From: Blattamonas nauphoetae
Taxonomy: Eukaryota > Preaxostyla > Oxymonadida
Direction: 5' to 3'
Assembly: GCA_033064195.1 (NCBI GenBank)
Contig: JARBJD010000388.1
Location: forward strand, 1-64,000
DNA length: 64,000 nt
Shown: one piece after another, positions 56,691 through 64,000 of the stretch
Layout: the number at the start of each line of letters is the position of its first letter
Position numbering within the stretch: position 1 is the stretch's first letter
Made by a program: the position numbers and the translations under genes
Notes under the pieces: model-generated
Told to the model about the DNA's origin: nothing
The model's input: only the letters and a program-made list of their open reading frames with translations
Databases searched by the model: none

Positions 56691-56699
56691 TGACGAATA

Positions 56700-57015
56700 G
56701 ATTATTTTTCTACTCATTGTTTATTCCGGACTAATGACTATGCTCGTGTCACTGTGTCAACGGGTGTCAATGGGTCAAAATTTGATTTTCATTTTTGAAA
56801 AGTCCACCACTTGATGAAGTAACTCCATAGAGAATAAAAAAAATGAATTTTTAAAAATTGACCTTTATTTTTGTGATCACCCAAAATTGTACCAACAAGG
56901 TCAATATCGACACGGCAAGTTCATTTATCATGTTTCTAGAGTGATCTGACAACATTATGTGGACTTATGGGAATTTTCAAAATTAAGGCCGATTTATTTT
57001 TTTCGGATTTTTTAT
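56700..57015. repeat. Worn terminal-repeat and element-internal DNA
   Basis: ATTCCGGACTAAT at 56,727, TTGACAC-like repeats inverse at about 56,750, then AAAGTCCACC at 56,807: a decayed right terminus. The following DNA (56,830-57,015) is the inverse of about 18,890-19,260. Confidence 0.5.
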
Positions 57016-57019
57016 TTCG

Positions 57020-57335
57020 CATATGAAGAGAAGGTCCAAAACGTTCAAGTGTGAGACCTCGACGTAATTTCCCTTGATGCTCAGGCAAAATGGTGCCCTT
57101 GTGATTAATGCGTAGAACGACTTGGAGGTTGTGTTGGAGACGGTGGATTTTATAAATCCGCCCCGGGGTTCATGTTGGCTTCACTTAGATGTGACCATAA
57201 ATCATACCCACCCAATGCTTATTCCTTCAAGGACTTCGCCAGCGTTAGTCATTAAGTAGGATCACGATAGAATGATCCCCAAAGGAGTATCGGGTTGTCT
57301 ATGGAAACTCTCACGAACGTAAAATGGAACTAACC
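57020..57335 (+). pseudogene. Accessory gene remnant (copy A2)
   Basis: Inverse copy of the sequence at 18,500-18,880, preceded by a promoter-like GATTTTTTATTTCGCATATG. The two copies share blocks such as AGGCAAAATGGTGCCCT, GCCCCGGGGTTCATGTTGG (in the plus copy CGCCCCGGGGTTCATGTTGG) and CCCAAAGGAGTATCGG. This copy looks more decayed than the first. Unknown product. Confidence 0.45.
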
Positions 57336-57470
57336 TTCACGTATTTTTGTCCTCTCCAATGTCGACAGTAGCAAAGTCACAATTATGTCTTCAGAAAAAA
57401 ACAAGGAGAAATAAAAATTTGTACAGTTTTGGAGCTCATCAAGAATAATCACTTAACTTTTTTTATTTTT

Positions 57471-57494
57471 GGATTTTTTAATTCGACTAAAATG
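57471..57494 (+). promoter_or_regulatory. Late-promoter-like motif
   Basis: GGATTTTTTAATTCGACTAA followed by AATG, ending in the start codon at 57,492. Confidence 0.55.
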
Positions 57495-58307
57495 GAATCT
57501 CCTCTAAAAGTTGTACTAAATTACATCACCAAAATGAAACAACTATTTCCGAACACCACGTTTGACTTCAAGGATAAACATGGATATGATCGACACTATA
57601 ATCCCGAGAGTAAAAACTACAAACATCAAAGATCATATCTCCTGTCAATGCTCAAGAATCCAGATGTTCACTTCGACGGACCAACAAAGCATGTTGGTGA
57701 CAGTGAGATAGAGAGTTTCATTCAACAAATTGAACAACAAAGAGAACAACAACAGGCAATTCACAAACAGAACGAACAGAACAACAATTCAATGATGAAT
57801 GAAGAGGATCACAATGTAATCATTATTGACATGAAAGCCCATCCAAGAATTAACGAAACTGAACTGAAGAAGCAAGTGTTCAAGATCACGAGGAAACTGA
57901 AGTCGATAGAAGAGAAACTGATGGATCATTGGATGAAGAATCTGTTGATCATTCAAAAGAAAAACGAACGAATGGAATCAAAAGAAGTAAAGTTCTTTGA
58001 TGGTTTTAACGAATGTATCTTACTCGCTGAACCACGAAACAAAAATGCATACAATTCATGTTTACAGAGTGCACGAAGAAAGTTCAAAAAGAATGAGATC
58101 GAAAAAGAAACTACAAATGGAAAACCATATCAGTTGTACTTCCACAATCATCTAAAGAACGTTGAGGAAATCACTACATTCATCAAGTCTGTGTATGAAA
58201 AAGAGAAGGATCATCCATTCAAGATTCGTATTAGTAGTTATAGAGAAGAAATGAGAACCACATTGGTCTCGATCGAGAAATCAAAACTAAAAGTCAACAC
58301 CGATTGA
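57492..58307 (+). CDS. Virus-like accessory protein, charged and coiled-coil (271 aa)
   Basis: I chose the ATG at 57,492 because the promoter motif ends on it; an upstream in-frame start would run through the motif. Residues 1-60 are basic/aromatic; about 75-105 is a Gln/Glu-rich coiled coil (QQIEQQREQQQAIHKQNEQN); the rest is Lys-rich and helical, with QSARRKFKKNEIEKET. It ends in TGA. No domain is recognised; nucleic-acid binding is plausible from charge. It looks whole. Confidence 0.5.
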   Translation: MESPLKVVLNYITKMKQLFPNTTFDFKDKHGYDRHYNPESKNYKHQRSYLLSMLKNPDVHFDGPTKHVGDSEIESFIQQIEQQREQQQAIHKQNEQNNNSMMNEEDHNVIIIDMKAHPRINETELKKQVFKITRKLKSIEEKLMDHWMKNLLIIQKKNERMESKEVKFFDGFNECILLAEPRNKNAYNSCLQSARRKFKKNEIEKETTNGKPYQLYFHNHLKNVEEITTFIKSVYEKEKDHPFKIRISSYREEMRTTLVSIEKSKLKVNTD

Positions 58308-58470
58308 CCAATTTTGAATCTTGTATTAAAAGGAATTTATGACATTCTGGTGACATCAAAATTGTGCCCTAAATTTGAAAATAATGGTCAAAAAATGACC
58401 TCTTGAAAAGTATCCTTTTTGAAGCTTTTTTTGAGTACTTTCCAAAAACAAAGTCGATTTCTTTTTTATT

Positions 58471-58494
58471 CAATTTTTTAATTTGGATAAAATG
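58471..58494 (+). promoter_or_regulatory. Late-promoter-like motif
   Basis: CAATTTTTTAATTTGGATAA followed by AATG, ending in the start codon at 58,492. Confidence 0.55.
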
Positions 58495-58899
58495 AGCAGT
58501 GTCTTAACACCAAATCAACTACAGGAAATTTTAGACAAAGAAAATTTGAAGATGAAAGTTCCACCAACTCTCAATCGACAAGGAACAACCTATCTCACAT
58601 CGAGTACTTTCGAATATTATCACGAAGACAAACCAGATGAGATTTATCGAGTGTACTTACAGCGTTTTGTCAAAGGATCTAGACCCCACACGAATCGCCA
58701 GAGATACATTCAAGTATCCAATTGTTGTACGAAAGCAAAGTTTCTCGAATCATTGAAAAACGAAAATTGTGAACTCATTTCTGAATACAAGTATGCTGAT
58801 TCACTTGTCACATACCGGTACGAAGGAGTCGAATGGAAAGTGATTCCATCGAAAGTAGTGTATAAGTCGATTACCGATATTTCCGAGGTTCACCATTAG
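58492..58899 (+). CDS. Virus-like accessory protein, paralogue of 56,073 (135 aa)
   Basis: It aligns with the first two-thirds of the 56,073 product: LTPNQLQEIL, TLNRQGTTYLTSSTFEYYHE, DKPDEIYRVY, KGSRPH and KNENCELISEYKYADSLVTY. It is therefore a shorter duplicate with two of the three repeats. The promoter ends on the chosen ATG. The terminal repeat starts within a few bases of its 3' end, so this gene occupies the extreme right end of the element. Function unknown. Confidence 0.5.
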   Translation: MSSVLTPNQLQEILDKENLKMKVPPTLNRQGTTYLTSSTFEYYHEDKPDEIYRVYLQRFVKGSRPHTNRQRYIQVSNCCTKAKFLESLKNENCELISEYKYADSLVTYRYEGVEWKVIPSKVVYKSITDISEVHH

Positions 58900-59155
58900 T
58901 CCGGAATAAATCACTTTTGACCTCAAAAACACACATTTCCTTCTTCTTCGGTTTTGATGAAATTTGGACCTAATTCTTACATTTTTCGATCAAATATACT
59001 CCAAAAATGGATTGAAGTCGATGCATTGACAAATCAATCGGCACAATCATTTGGTGGTTGTTTCCAATGACTATTGCTGTCAATGTGTCAATGGGTAAAT
59101 CGGCATTTTTATTTTATTTACAAATCCACAGGTCCACAAGTCCACAAAGTCCACG
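58896..59155. repeat. Right terminal repeat of virus-like element
   Basis: It runs from the inner motif ATTAGTCCGGAATAA (58,896) to iterons CCACAGGTCCACAAGTCCAC and AAAGTCCAC ending at 59,155. It is the inverse of 19,737-20,010, about 39 kb away, with strong identity over roughly 250 bp. The R2-like LINE region starts immediately outside it. Confidence 0.7.
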
Positions 59156-59283
59156 GAGCAGAGGTATACTCAAAAGCACATCAATTGTTGGAAAAGGATC
59201 CATTGACAGATCAATTAGGGTTTAACGGCGGATGCTGAAGTGCTGAATCAGTAACGAAAAGTGAAAAAACAAAACAATAAAAG
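59156..59283 (-). other. 3' flank of R2-like element
   Basis: About 130 bp between the LINE stop codon (TAA, 59,284-59,286) and the terminal repeat. The first downstream in-frame TGA on the minus strand is near 59,243. One AAACCCTAA occurs, too little to be telomeric. This is the probable 3' UTR; no poly-A tail was seen. Confidence 0.35.
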
Positions 59284-62200
59284 TTACTCGCCCTTGGAGG
59301 GGCCGTTGAGTCTGCCCGCACCAGTTTCTCTTACCACTGGTCGGGACCCATCTGGGGGCTGCCGCTTCCTTGCACCAGCTTTGGGCTGTGTCTTGGGTCG
59401 TCCACGGCACTTGGGTGGGGGGTCCATTCGGGGGCTGTCGGGAGCCCATGTGGGGTCATCTTCCTGGGAGAGAGAGTTATCACAAGAAGATGAGAAAGAG
59501 GAAGAGGGAGTCGATTTCTTCCTTCGTCCTGTTCGCGGGACTTGCTTCTTGTATCTAGCCCGCTTTGGTCTGGCAAAGTTCGGAGCTATTGACTTGTCAT
59601 CTTGTTTGGGATTGGGTACCTTGCGTTTCGGTCTGAGAGTCCTTGGGGGGAAGTTGCCCTTGGAGGGGCACTTGTGTGAAGTGACTTCCTCATCAATTGT
59701 CAAGTCAACGAAAGTTTTCCTTGTTGAGCCATTTTGGGGCTGGCCCGGGTCGTTGTGGTCATCGTCGGAATCCAACTCGATCAGAACAGCCGAGGGCGGT
59801 ATTTGAGTTTGGGGTGTTCTGGTGGACTTTGAGGAGCCCGGAATTGGGTTGGGTGAAATTGAAGGTGGAGGAGTGAAAGAGGTCGGAAGTGTGTCTGAGC
59901 CAAATGTGATTTGCTCCAGAGAGGGCTCAATGTCGATGTTGATATCAGTGAGAGTCAGTCCGGGAGGGGGCATCTGGCTGACTTCGGCATCCTGTATGGT
60001 CGACCCAGGAATGGGCGAGAGACCGACTTCGGCATCGGTTGGAATCAGCCCTTGGGTGGGCTCTTGATCAACATTGACATCGGTTGGGGGCAACCCGAAG
60101 ATGATATCTTGAACGACTTCGGCATCATTGGGAGGGAGTTCAACAATCATCTCCTGACCAACATCGGCATCTTTTTGAGTCGACCCTTGGAGGGGCAGTT
60201 GGGAGGTGTCGACATCAGTTTGAGTTGGCCCAAAATAGGGTTGAATGGAAAAATCACAGACAGGTGGATTGTCTTCCGAAAAGAGTTCCTCGAATGATAT
60301 TTCGGGTTTCTCGTCAGTCCTTCGCTCTGACAACTCCCTGTGTGAAAAGTTGGTTGAGTCAGGTTCACGGCGGGTACTGGTCAAAGACTGAGGATTTTCG
60401 AGATTGGGCCCCGAAATGGGCAAATCACTGTCGGAACGATCAACTTCCATTCCTGCATTAACGAGATCACTGTCCCCGGATTGGGCCAATTCGTGATCGG
60501 AACTGTCCCTTTCCATGGTCTCGACAATGTGCTCTTCTGGTGACGTGGAGGTCATAGTGACCGTTGAGCCCTCAGAAGGGTCAAGAGTTGGAAGTTGAGA
60601 GGGGAACTCTGAAGATGAAGTTGGAGCCACGAGGGGCGGTTGAGAAACTTTATGTTCAGAGTTGGGTTGTGGAACATAATAAAACCGAGGAGTGAAAATG
60701 ATGGAAGTTGGTCGGGTGAGGGTGGGAGCGTGTTTTTCAACTGATTGGTTATTTGCCGGGAGGTTGAGCGTAAGTTGATGATTTGAAGATTTTTGAGATG
60801 GCCCTGGGAGGGGCGCTTGAGGCGGTCCAAGAGGAGGTGAAGAAGAAGGTGAAGTTGAGGGGGGGCCCTGAGAGGGCAAAGCAAGATTCGGCCCCTGAGG
60901 GGGCAAAGCAAGATTTGGTTGTTGAGAAGGAAGAGTCACCGCACTGAGTAAATATGTTGTGCTTGGTGAGGGTTGGATGTTGAGCCCATTTTGGGCATCT
61001 TGTTGAACTGAAAAATTTTGAAGACTCCATGTGAGTTTTTGACAGACACGACGTTCCATGAAGCATCTGCTCTGTTCCAAGACAAGAGAGGTCATTTGGA
61101 GGAAGTGGTAGACTTGGGCTGATTTGTGCCCGTCTCGGGCCACCTTCTTCATGAAATCCAGAAACAGTTCCATGTTATCCCCAAGCTGACCATTCTCACT
61201 GATCCCAATGCCAATCACCTTGTGTTCTTGTCCAAGTTTCTTGTAGTGTTTGAACTTGCCCTCTTCAGCCTGGTTAACAGCTGCTCGAGGGTCGGGGAGG
61301 AGACCCCGGTGGAGGGCATTTGGGATGTCTTGGGCGATTGTCAAGTCGAGCCCAAAGGTGAGTGTGTTCCCAGAGCGGTCGCCACCCTGGAGGAGGTTAG
61401 TGACGAATTTGTGGTTGCTCACCTGGGTTGTGATGGTGACTCGAATATCCGCAATGGCCCCAGCCGGTCTGGGCTTTGTGCCCAAATTGATCCCATCCAT
61501 CCAAACTGGCTTTTCCAATTCCGTGACCACATTGGGTATCTGTTGAAGAAGACGGTTTAACCAAAGTTTGATTGTGGTGTGCCGGGCTGTCCTTGCGGAG
61601 CCATTGAGTTGACAGCAGGAGGCATGGTCGACCCGAAATTGGACTGAACAAAGTGGGCAAGGTACAGAGTAGTTCAAATTCCTTCCTTGTTTATCCAGCA
61701 GTGTTTTCCCCAATTCGTACGATGTGGGCTCTTTGAGCATTCTGTAGTTGAGAGAGTTCAGAATGGTGTCGTTGTCCAAAACATGGAATTTGTCCACAGG
61801 CATCATGGTGACCCAAAAATGGGCTCGACTAGCACAGATCGTGGCATGTCGATTTTGAGCCCAATCTGGGAGAGGGTCCCTCCATTGGGTCAATTTGTCC
61901 TTTTCCAACAGACGAACCATCTTCCCCTGCCCGCGTCGGGCTTTTTCAAATTGGTCAGGATTCAGCATGTTGATGACTGAAATGACCATCTGAAGGGGGC
62001 TGAATGTCGATGATGGTGGTTCCTGCCCGAGTTGGAATGAAGCCCCAGATGGGTTGGGGTTGGCTTGCCACAAGAAGGGCCGTCTTGCTGTCATGGCATG
62101 AACAAGGGAAGGAATGTTTGAGCCCGCGAATGAGCTGAAACCAAGTCCACCATCTTCAACGTTGGCATGGATCAAAATTGAATTCGACTGTGGGAGGTGG

Positions 62201-63984
62201 AAGGACGTGAGCAGATGCGAGATGAGAAGATCATCAGCCTGACGAAGGACATGCCCCGAAATGGGCAGAGTACGAAGAAGATGAAGGGGTCGAACGTTGA
62301 TACACTGTCTCAGAAGGAGTAGATGTGCTTGATGTGACAACAGCCCCAGGAAGGGCAGTAAGTCATCTGACTTTTTGACTTTGTCGAAAAACATTTGATC
62401 ACGTTCATTTTGGTCCTTGGTGAGAAGTGTCCCCAAAAGGTGCATTGAAGTCGTTGGGGTGATTGTTGAACCCATGAGCCCAAAAGGGGCAGTTGAGATT
62501 TGACCATCGAGGATGGAGACAGCCACGGTCTTGGCTGGGTTGAGTTGAAGCCCATGCTCACTGAGAGAGTTGTGAAGACGGACCATGGAGGTTGTGAGAG
62601 ATCCAAGTGAGGACGCCACAATGACCAAGTCATCCAAATAGCCCCAAACTTGAACAGCCCCATCAGGGGTTTCAGCTTCAGACATGCATCTGGTGAGATA
62701 CAGAGCAAAGAGGGCAGGCGACAACGGGCACCCTTGTTGAACACCCCTGGTGTTGTGAATGACGGCTCTCTGACCATGACTGTCCAACACCAACTTTTCC
62801 TTTGAAAATGCTTGTGCCAGAAATTGGACCAGCTGGGGGTCATGGTGATCCAGCTGCACAATTTTGTCAATGAGGAGCTGTCTTCGGACACATTGGTACG
62901 CATTGGACATATCGAGGGCAGCAACGACCAAATTGGTTTTCTGAGCTATAGCCCCATCCAGGGTATCTCCAACTGCGAAAACGATCTCTTCAATTCCATT
63001 GGGATGACCCACCCCTCGTTGTCTGGGGTGGATCCGATCGAGAAACCATTGACGGTTGCGTTGGAGAAGGACACGGGCCATGAGCTTTTTCAGAGAATGT
63101 TGGACCGAAATGGGCCGAACACCACCTTTGGCCTTTGGAATGCCCACCATCCTGACCAAGCACCATGCCGTGGGCACGAAGCCTTTTTGGAGACATTCAG
63201 CAATCACAGCCCCAATGAGGGCAGAAACGGGTTTCAGATGAGTTGCTGACCGTTTCAGGAGTTCTGCTGTGATTCCATCAAGAGACGCCGTTGAGTTCGA
63301 ATTGAGTCGTTGAAGCTGAATTTCGACATTTTCACGTTCAAGGTCCCACCCTTCCCGGGGCTCACCAAGATCATGAAGAGTCAATTGGCGAGGGTCATCA
63401 GCGTTGTGAAGGGTTTGAATGATTCGGACCATGTCTTCGAAAGGAATCTCCGGAACGGGGTGAATGACTTTGGAAAGTTCTTTGAGAGCCCTGGATGGTT
63501 TTCCTTTTGCCACGAGTGTTTCAATCTTTTTCTTCTCAGCTCGACCCAATCTGGGGCTTTCTGACACATCTTCAGTTGGTGGCTTCCATTGGAAGGGTTG
63601 CTCCCCTTTGGGCTTTTTCGCCTTTTTGGTCTTCAGGACAAAGGGGGTAGCAGAGAGCCTCCAAACAGCATTGTCCACATTTTCGAAGCTCACATCTCTT
63701 TCTGCCAAAAGTTGGGCTATTTTGGCAAAATGATGTTTGAGGAGCTGACTGGCCGCATTCAGATGCTTTGTCGTGTCATCTTCATCCCAGAACACATATC
63801 CAAGGTCTTCAGAATATTGGACCCCATCAAGGGCCAAAACATCAATTTTCTTGTTGGAGATGGTTCGAAGTGGTGGCGTGAGAAGATGTCGTTCAACAGT
63901 TGGAAGGGCTGTTTGTCCTTTGAGGTTTGCCAGGATGAGGTTGGTGTCACGATCTTGTCGAGATGGCATTTGGGTTCCTGCCAT
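59284..63984 (-). CDS. R2-like LINE polyprotein: reverse transcriptase and restriction-like endonuclease
   Basis: An uninterrupted frame of 1,566 codons; its 5' end may extend past the window. Residues about 270-500 are reverse transcriptase: GGVRPISVQHSLKKLMARVL, LDMSNAYQ (catalytic Asp), RGVQQGCPLSPALFALYL and YLDDLVIVA (YxDD, about 449-452). Residues 776-791 form a CCHC-like CPLCSVQFRVDHASCC. A PD-(D/E)xK-like endonuclease follows (ADIRVTITTQ, LDLTIAQDI, KFKHYKKLGQEHKVIGIGIS), the R2-type order. After about residue 1,000 comes an unusual 550-residue tail: Pro/Gln-rich, then about six 20-residue repeats (for example LPPTDVNVDQEPTQGLIPTD), then a basic end with an AT-hook-like RGRPK. It looks intact over the visible part. 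Confidence 0.8.
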   Translation of the reverse strand: MAGTQMPSRQDRDTNLILANLKGQTALPTVERHLLTPPLRTISNKKIDVLALDGVQYSEDLGYVFWDEDDTTKHLNAASQLLKHHFAKIAQLLAERDVSFENVDNAVWRLSATPFVLKTKKAKKPKGEQPFQWKPPTEDVSESPRLGRAEKKKIETLVAKGKPSRALKELSKVIHPVPEIPFEDMVRIIQTLHNADDPRQLTLHDLGEPREGWDLERENVEIQLQRLNSNSTASLDGITAELLKRSATHLKPVSALIGAVIAECLQKGFVPTAWCLVRMVGIPKAKGGVRPISVQHSLKKLMARVLLQRNRQWFLDRIHPRQRGVGHPNGIEEIVFAVGDTLDGAIAQKTNLVVAALDMSNAYQCVRRQLLIDKIVQLDHHDPQLVQFLAQAFSKEKLVLDSHGQRAVIHNTRGVQQGCPLSPALFALYLTRCMSEAETPDGAVQVWGYLDDLVIVASSLGSLTTSMVRLHNSLSEHGLQLNPAKTVAVSILDGQISTAPFGLMGSTITPTTSMHLLGTLLTKDQNERDQMFFDKVKKSDDLLPFLGLLSHQAHLLLLRQCINVRPLHLLRTLPISGHVLRQADDLLISHLLTSFHLPQSNSILIHANVEDGGLGFSSFAGSNIPSLVHAMTARRPFLWQANPNPSGASFQLGQEPPSSTFSPLQMVISVINMLNPDQFEKARRGQGKMVRLLEKDKLTQWRDPLPDWAQNRHATICASRAHFWVTMMPVDKFHVLDNDTILNSLNYRMLKEPTSYELGKTLLDKQGRNLNYSVPCPLCSVQFRVDHASCCQLNGSARTARHTTIKLWLNRLLQQIPNVVTELEKPVWMDGINLGTKPRPAGAIADIRVTITTQVSNHKFVTNLLQGGDRSGNTLTFGLDLTIAQDIPNALHRGLLPDPRAAVNQAEEGKFKHYKKLGQEHKVIGIGISENGQLGDNMELFLDFMKKVARDGHKSAQVYHFLQMTSLVLEQSRCFMERRVCQKLTWSLQNFSVQQDAQNGLNIQPSPSTTYLLSAVTLPSQQPNLALPPQGPNLALPSQGPPSTSPSSSPPLGPPQAPLPGPSQKSSNHQLTLNLPANNQSVEKHAPTLTRPTSIIFTPRFYYVPQPNSEHKVSQPPLVAPTSSSEFPSQLPTLDPSEGSTVTMTSTSPEEHIVETMERDSSDHELAQSGDSDLVNAGMEVDRSDSDLPISGPNLENPQSLTSTRREPDSTNFSHRELSERRTDEKPEISFEELFSEDNPPVCDFSIQPYFGPTQTDVDTSQLPLQGSTQKDADVGQEMIVELPPNDAEVVQDIIFGLPPTDVNVDQEPTQGLIPTDAEVGLSPIPGSTIQDAEVSQMPPPGLTLTDINIDIEPSLEQITFGSDTLPTSFTPPPSISPNPIPGSSKSTRTPQTQIPPSAVLIELDSDDDHNDPGQPQNGSTRKTFVDLTIDEEVTSHKCPSKGNFPPRTLRPKRKVPNPKQDDKSIAPNFARPKRARYKKQVPRTGRRKKSTPSSSFSSSCDNSLSQEDDPTWAPDSPRMDPPPKCRGRPKTQPKAGARKRQPPDGSRPVVRETGAGRLNGPSKGE

Positions 63985-64000
63985 CGAAGGTGTGATCGAT

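Noticed and set aside
57429-57491. Upstream in-frame start for the 57,492 gene
   Set aside because: It would translate the promoter motif; every related gene starts where the motif ends.
59205-59225. Telomeric repeat (TTAGGG)
   Set aside because: A single AATTAGGGTTTAA copy; no tandem array.
59261-63733. Several plus-strand frames of 60-180 codons opposite the LINE
   Set aside because: Antisense shadows of the GC-rich LINE coding region without independent protein features.

Overview
The window is eukaryotic nuclear DNA from a protist, most likely an oxymonad-type excavate such as Blattamonas or Streblomastix (inference). Three things point there. Host genes carry very small introns (about 32-60 nt) with GT..AG ends and occasional TACTAAC branch sites. 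Several host reading frames make sense only if TAA and TAG are read as glutamine, with TGA as the main stop. The recognisable host families are anoctamin, an RME-8/DNAJC13-like protein, a PP2A-like phosphatase, a ubiquitin protease, ARM-like repeats and beta-helix surface proteins with kinase-like tails. All identifications come from reading motifs by eye; no database search was possible.

Layout. 0-11.2 kb: host DNA with a small multi-exon gene (1.4-2.5 kb), a short inverted-repeat element holding a tRNA-like sequence (3.6-4.0 kb), a 32-bp satellite (4.4-5.4 kb), a host gene (5.6-6.1 kb) and an anoctamin gene (8.4-11.2 kb, minus strand). 11.7-20.0 kb: an AT-rich virus-like fossil with a packaging-ATPase fragment, two paralogous capsid-like genes and several small putative virion genes. 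20.07-22.1 kb: an RME-8-like host gene. 22.4-23.0 kb: a fibre-like gene. 24.5-27.05 kb: a primase-helicase gene. 27.9-55.8 kb: mostly host DNA with many fragmentary genes and a 25-bp minisatellite (40.1-42.0 kb). 55.8-59.15 kb: a second virus-like fragment with three accessory genes. 59.2-64 kb: an R2-like LINE, truncated by the window edge.

The virus-like pieces belong together. Most of their genes share a T-rich late-promoter-like motif ending at the ATG (TTTTTTATTTTT-N3-TAAATG). Their ends share terminal repeats built from GTCCAC iterons, and a conserved junction cassette lies between modules with different gene content. The gene set (A32-like ATPase, primase-SF3 helicase, capsid-like proteins, fibre-like protein) suggests the virophage / polinton-like virus / adintovirus sphere. 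No PolB, integrase or protease was seen. The pieces are decayed and are treated as fossils.

Many host genes change frame, sometimes at A-runs. Whether this is pseudogene decay, unmapped introns or base-calling error cannot be settled from one strand of sequence.
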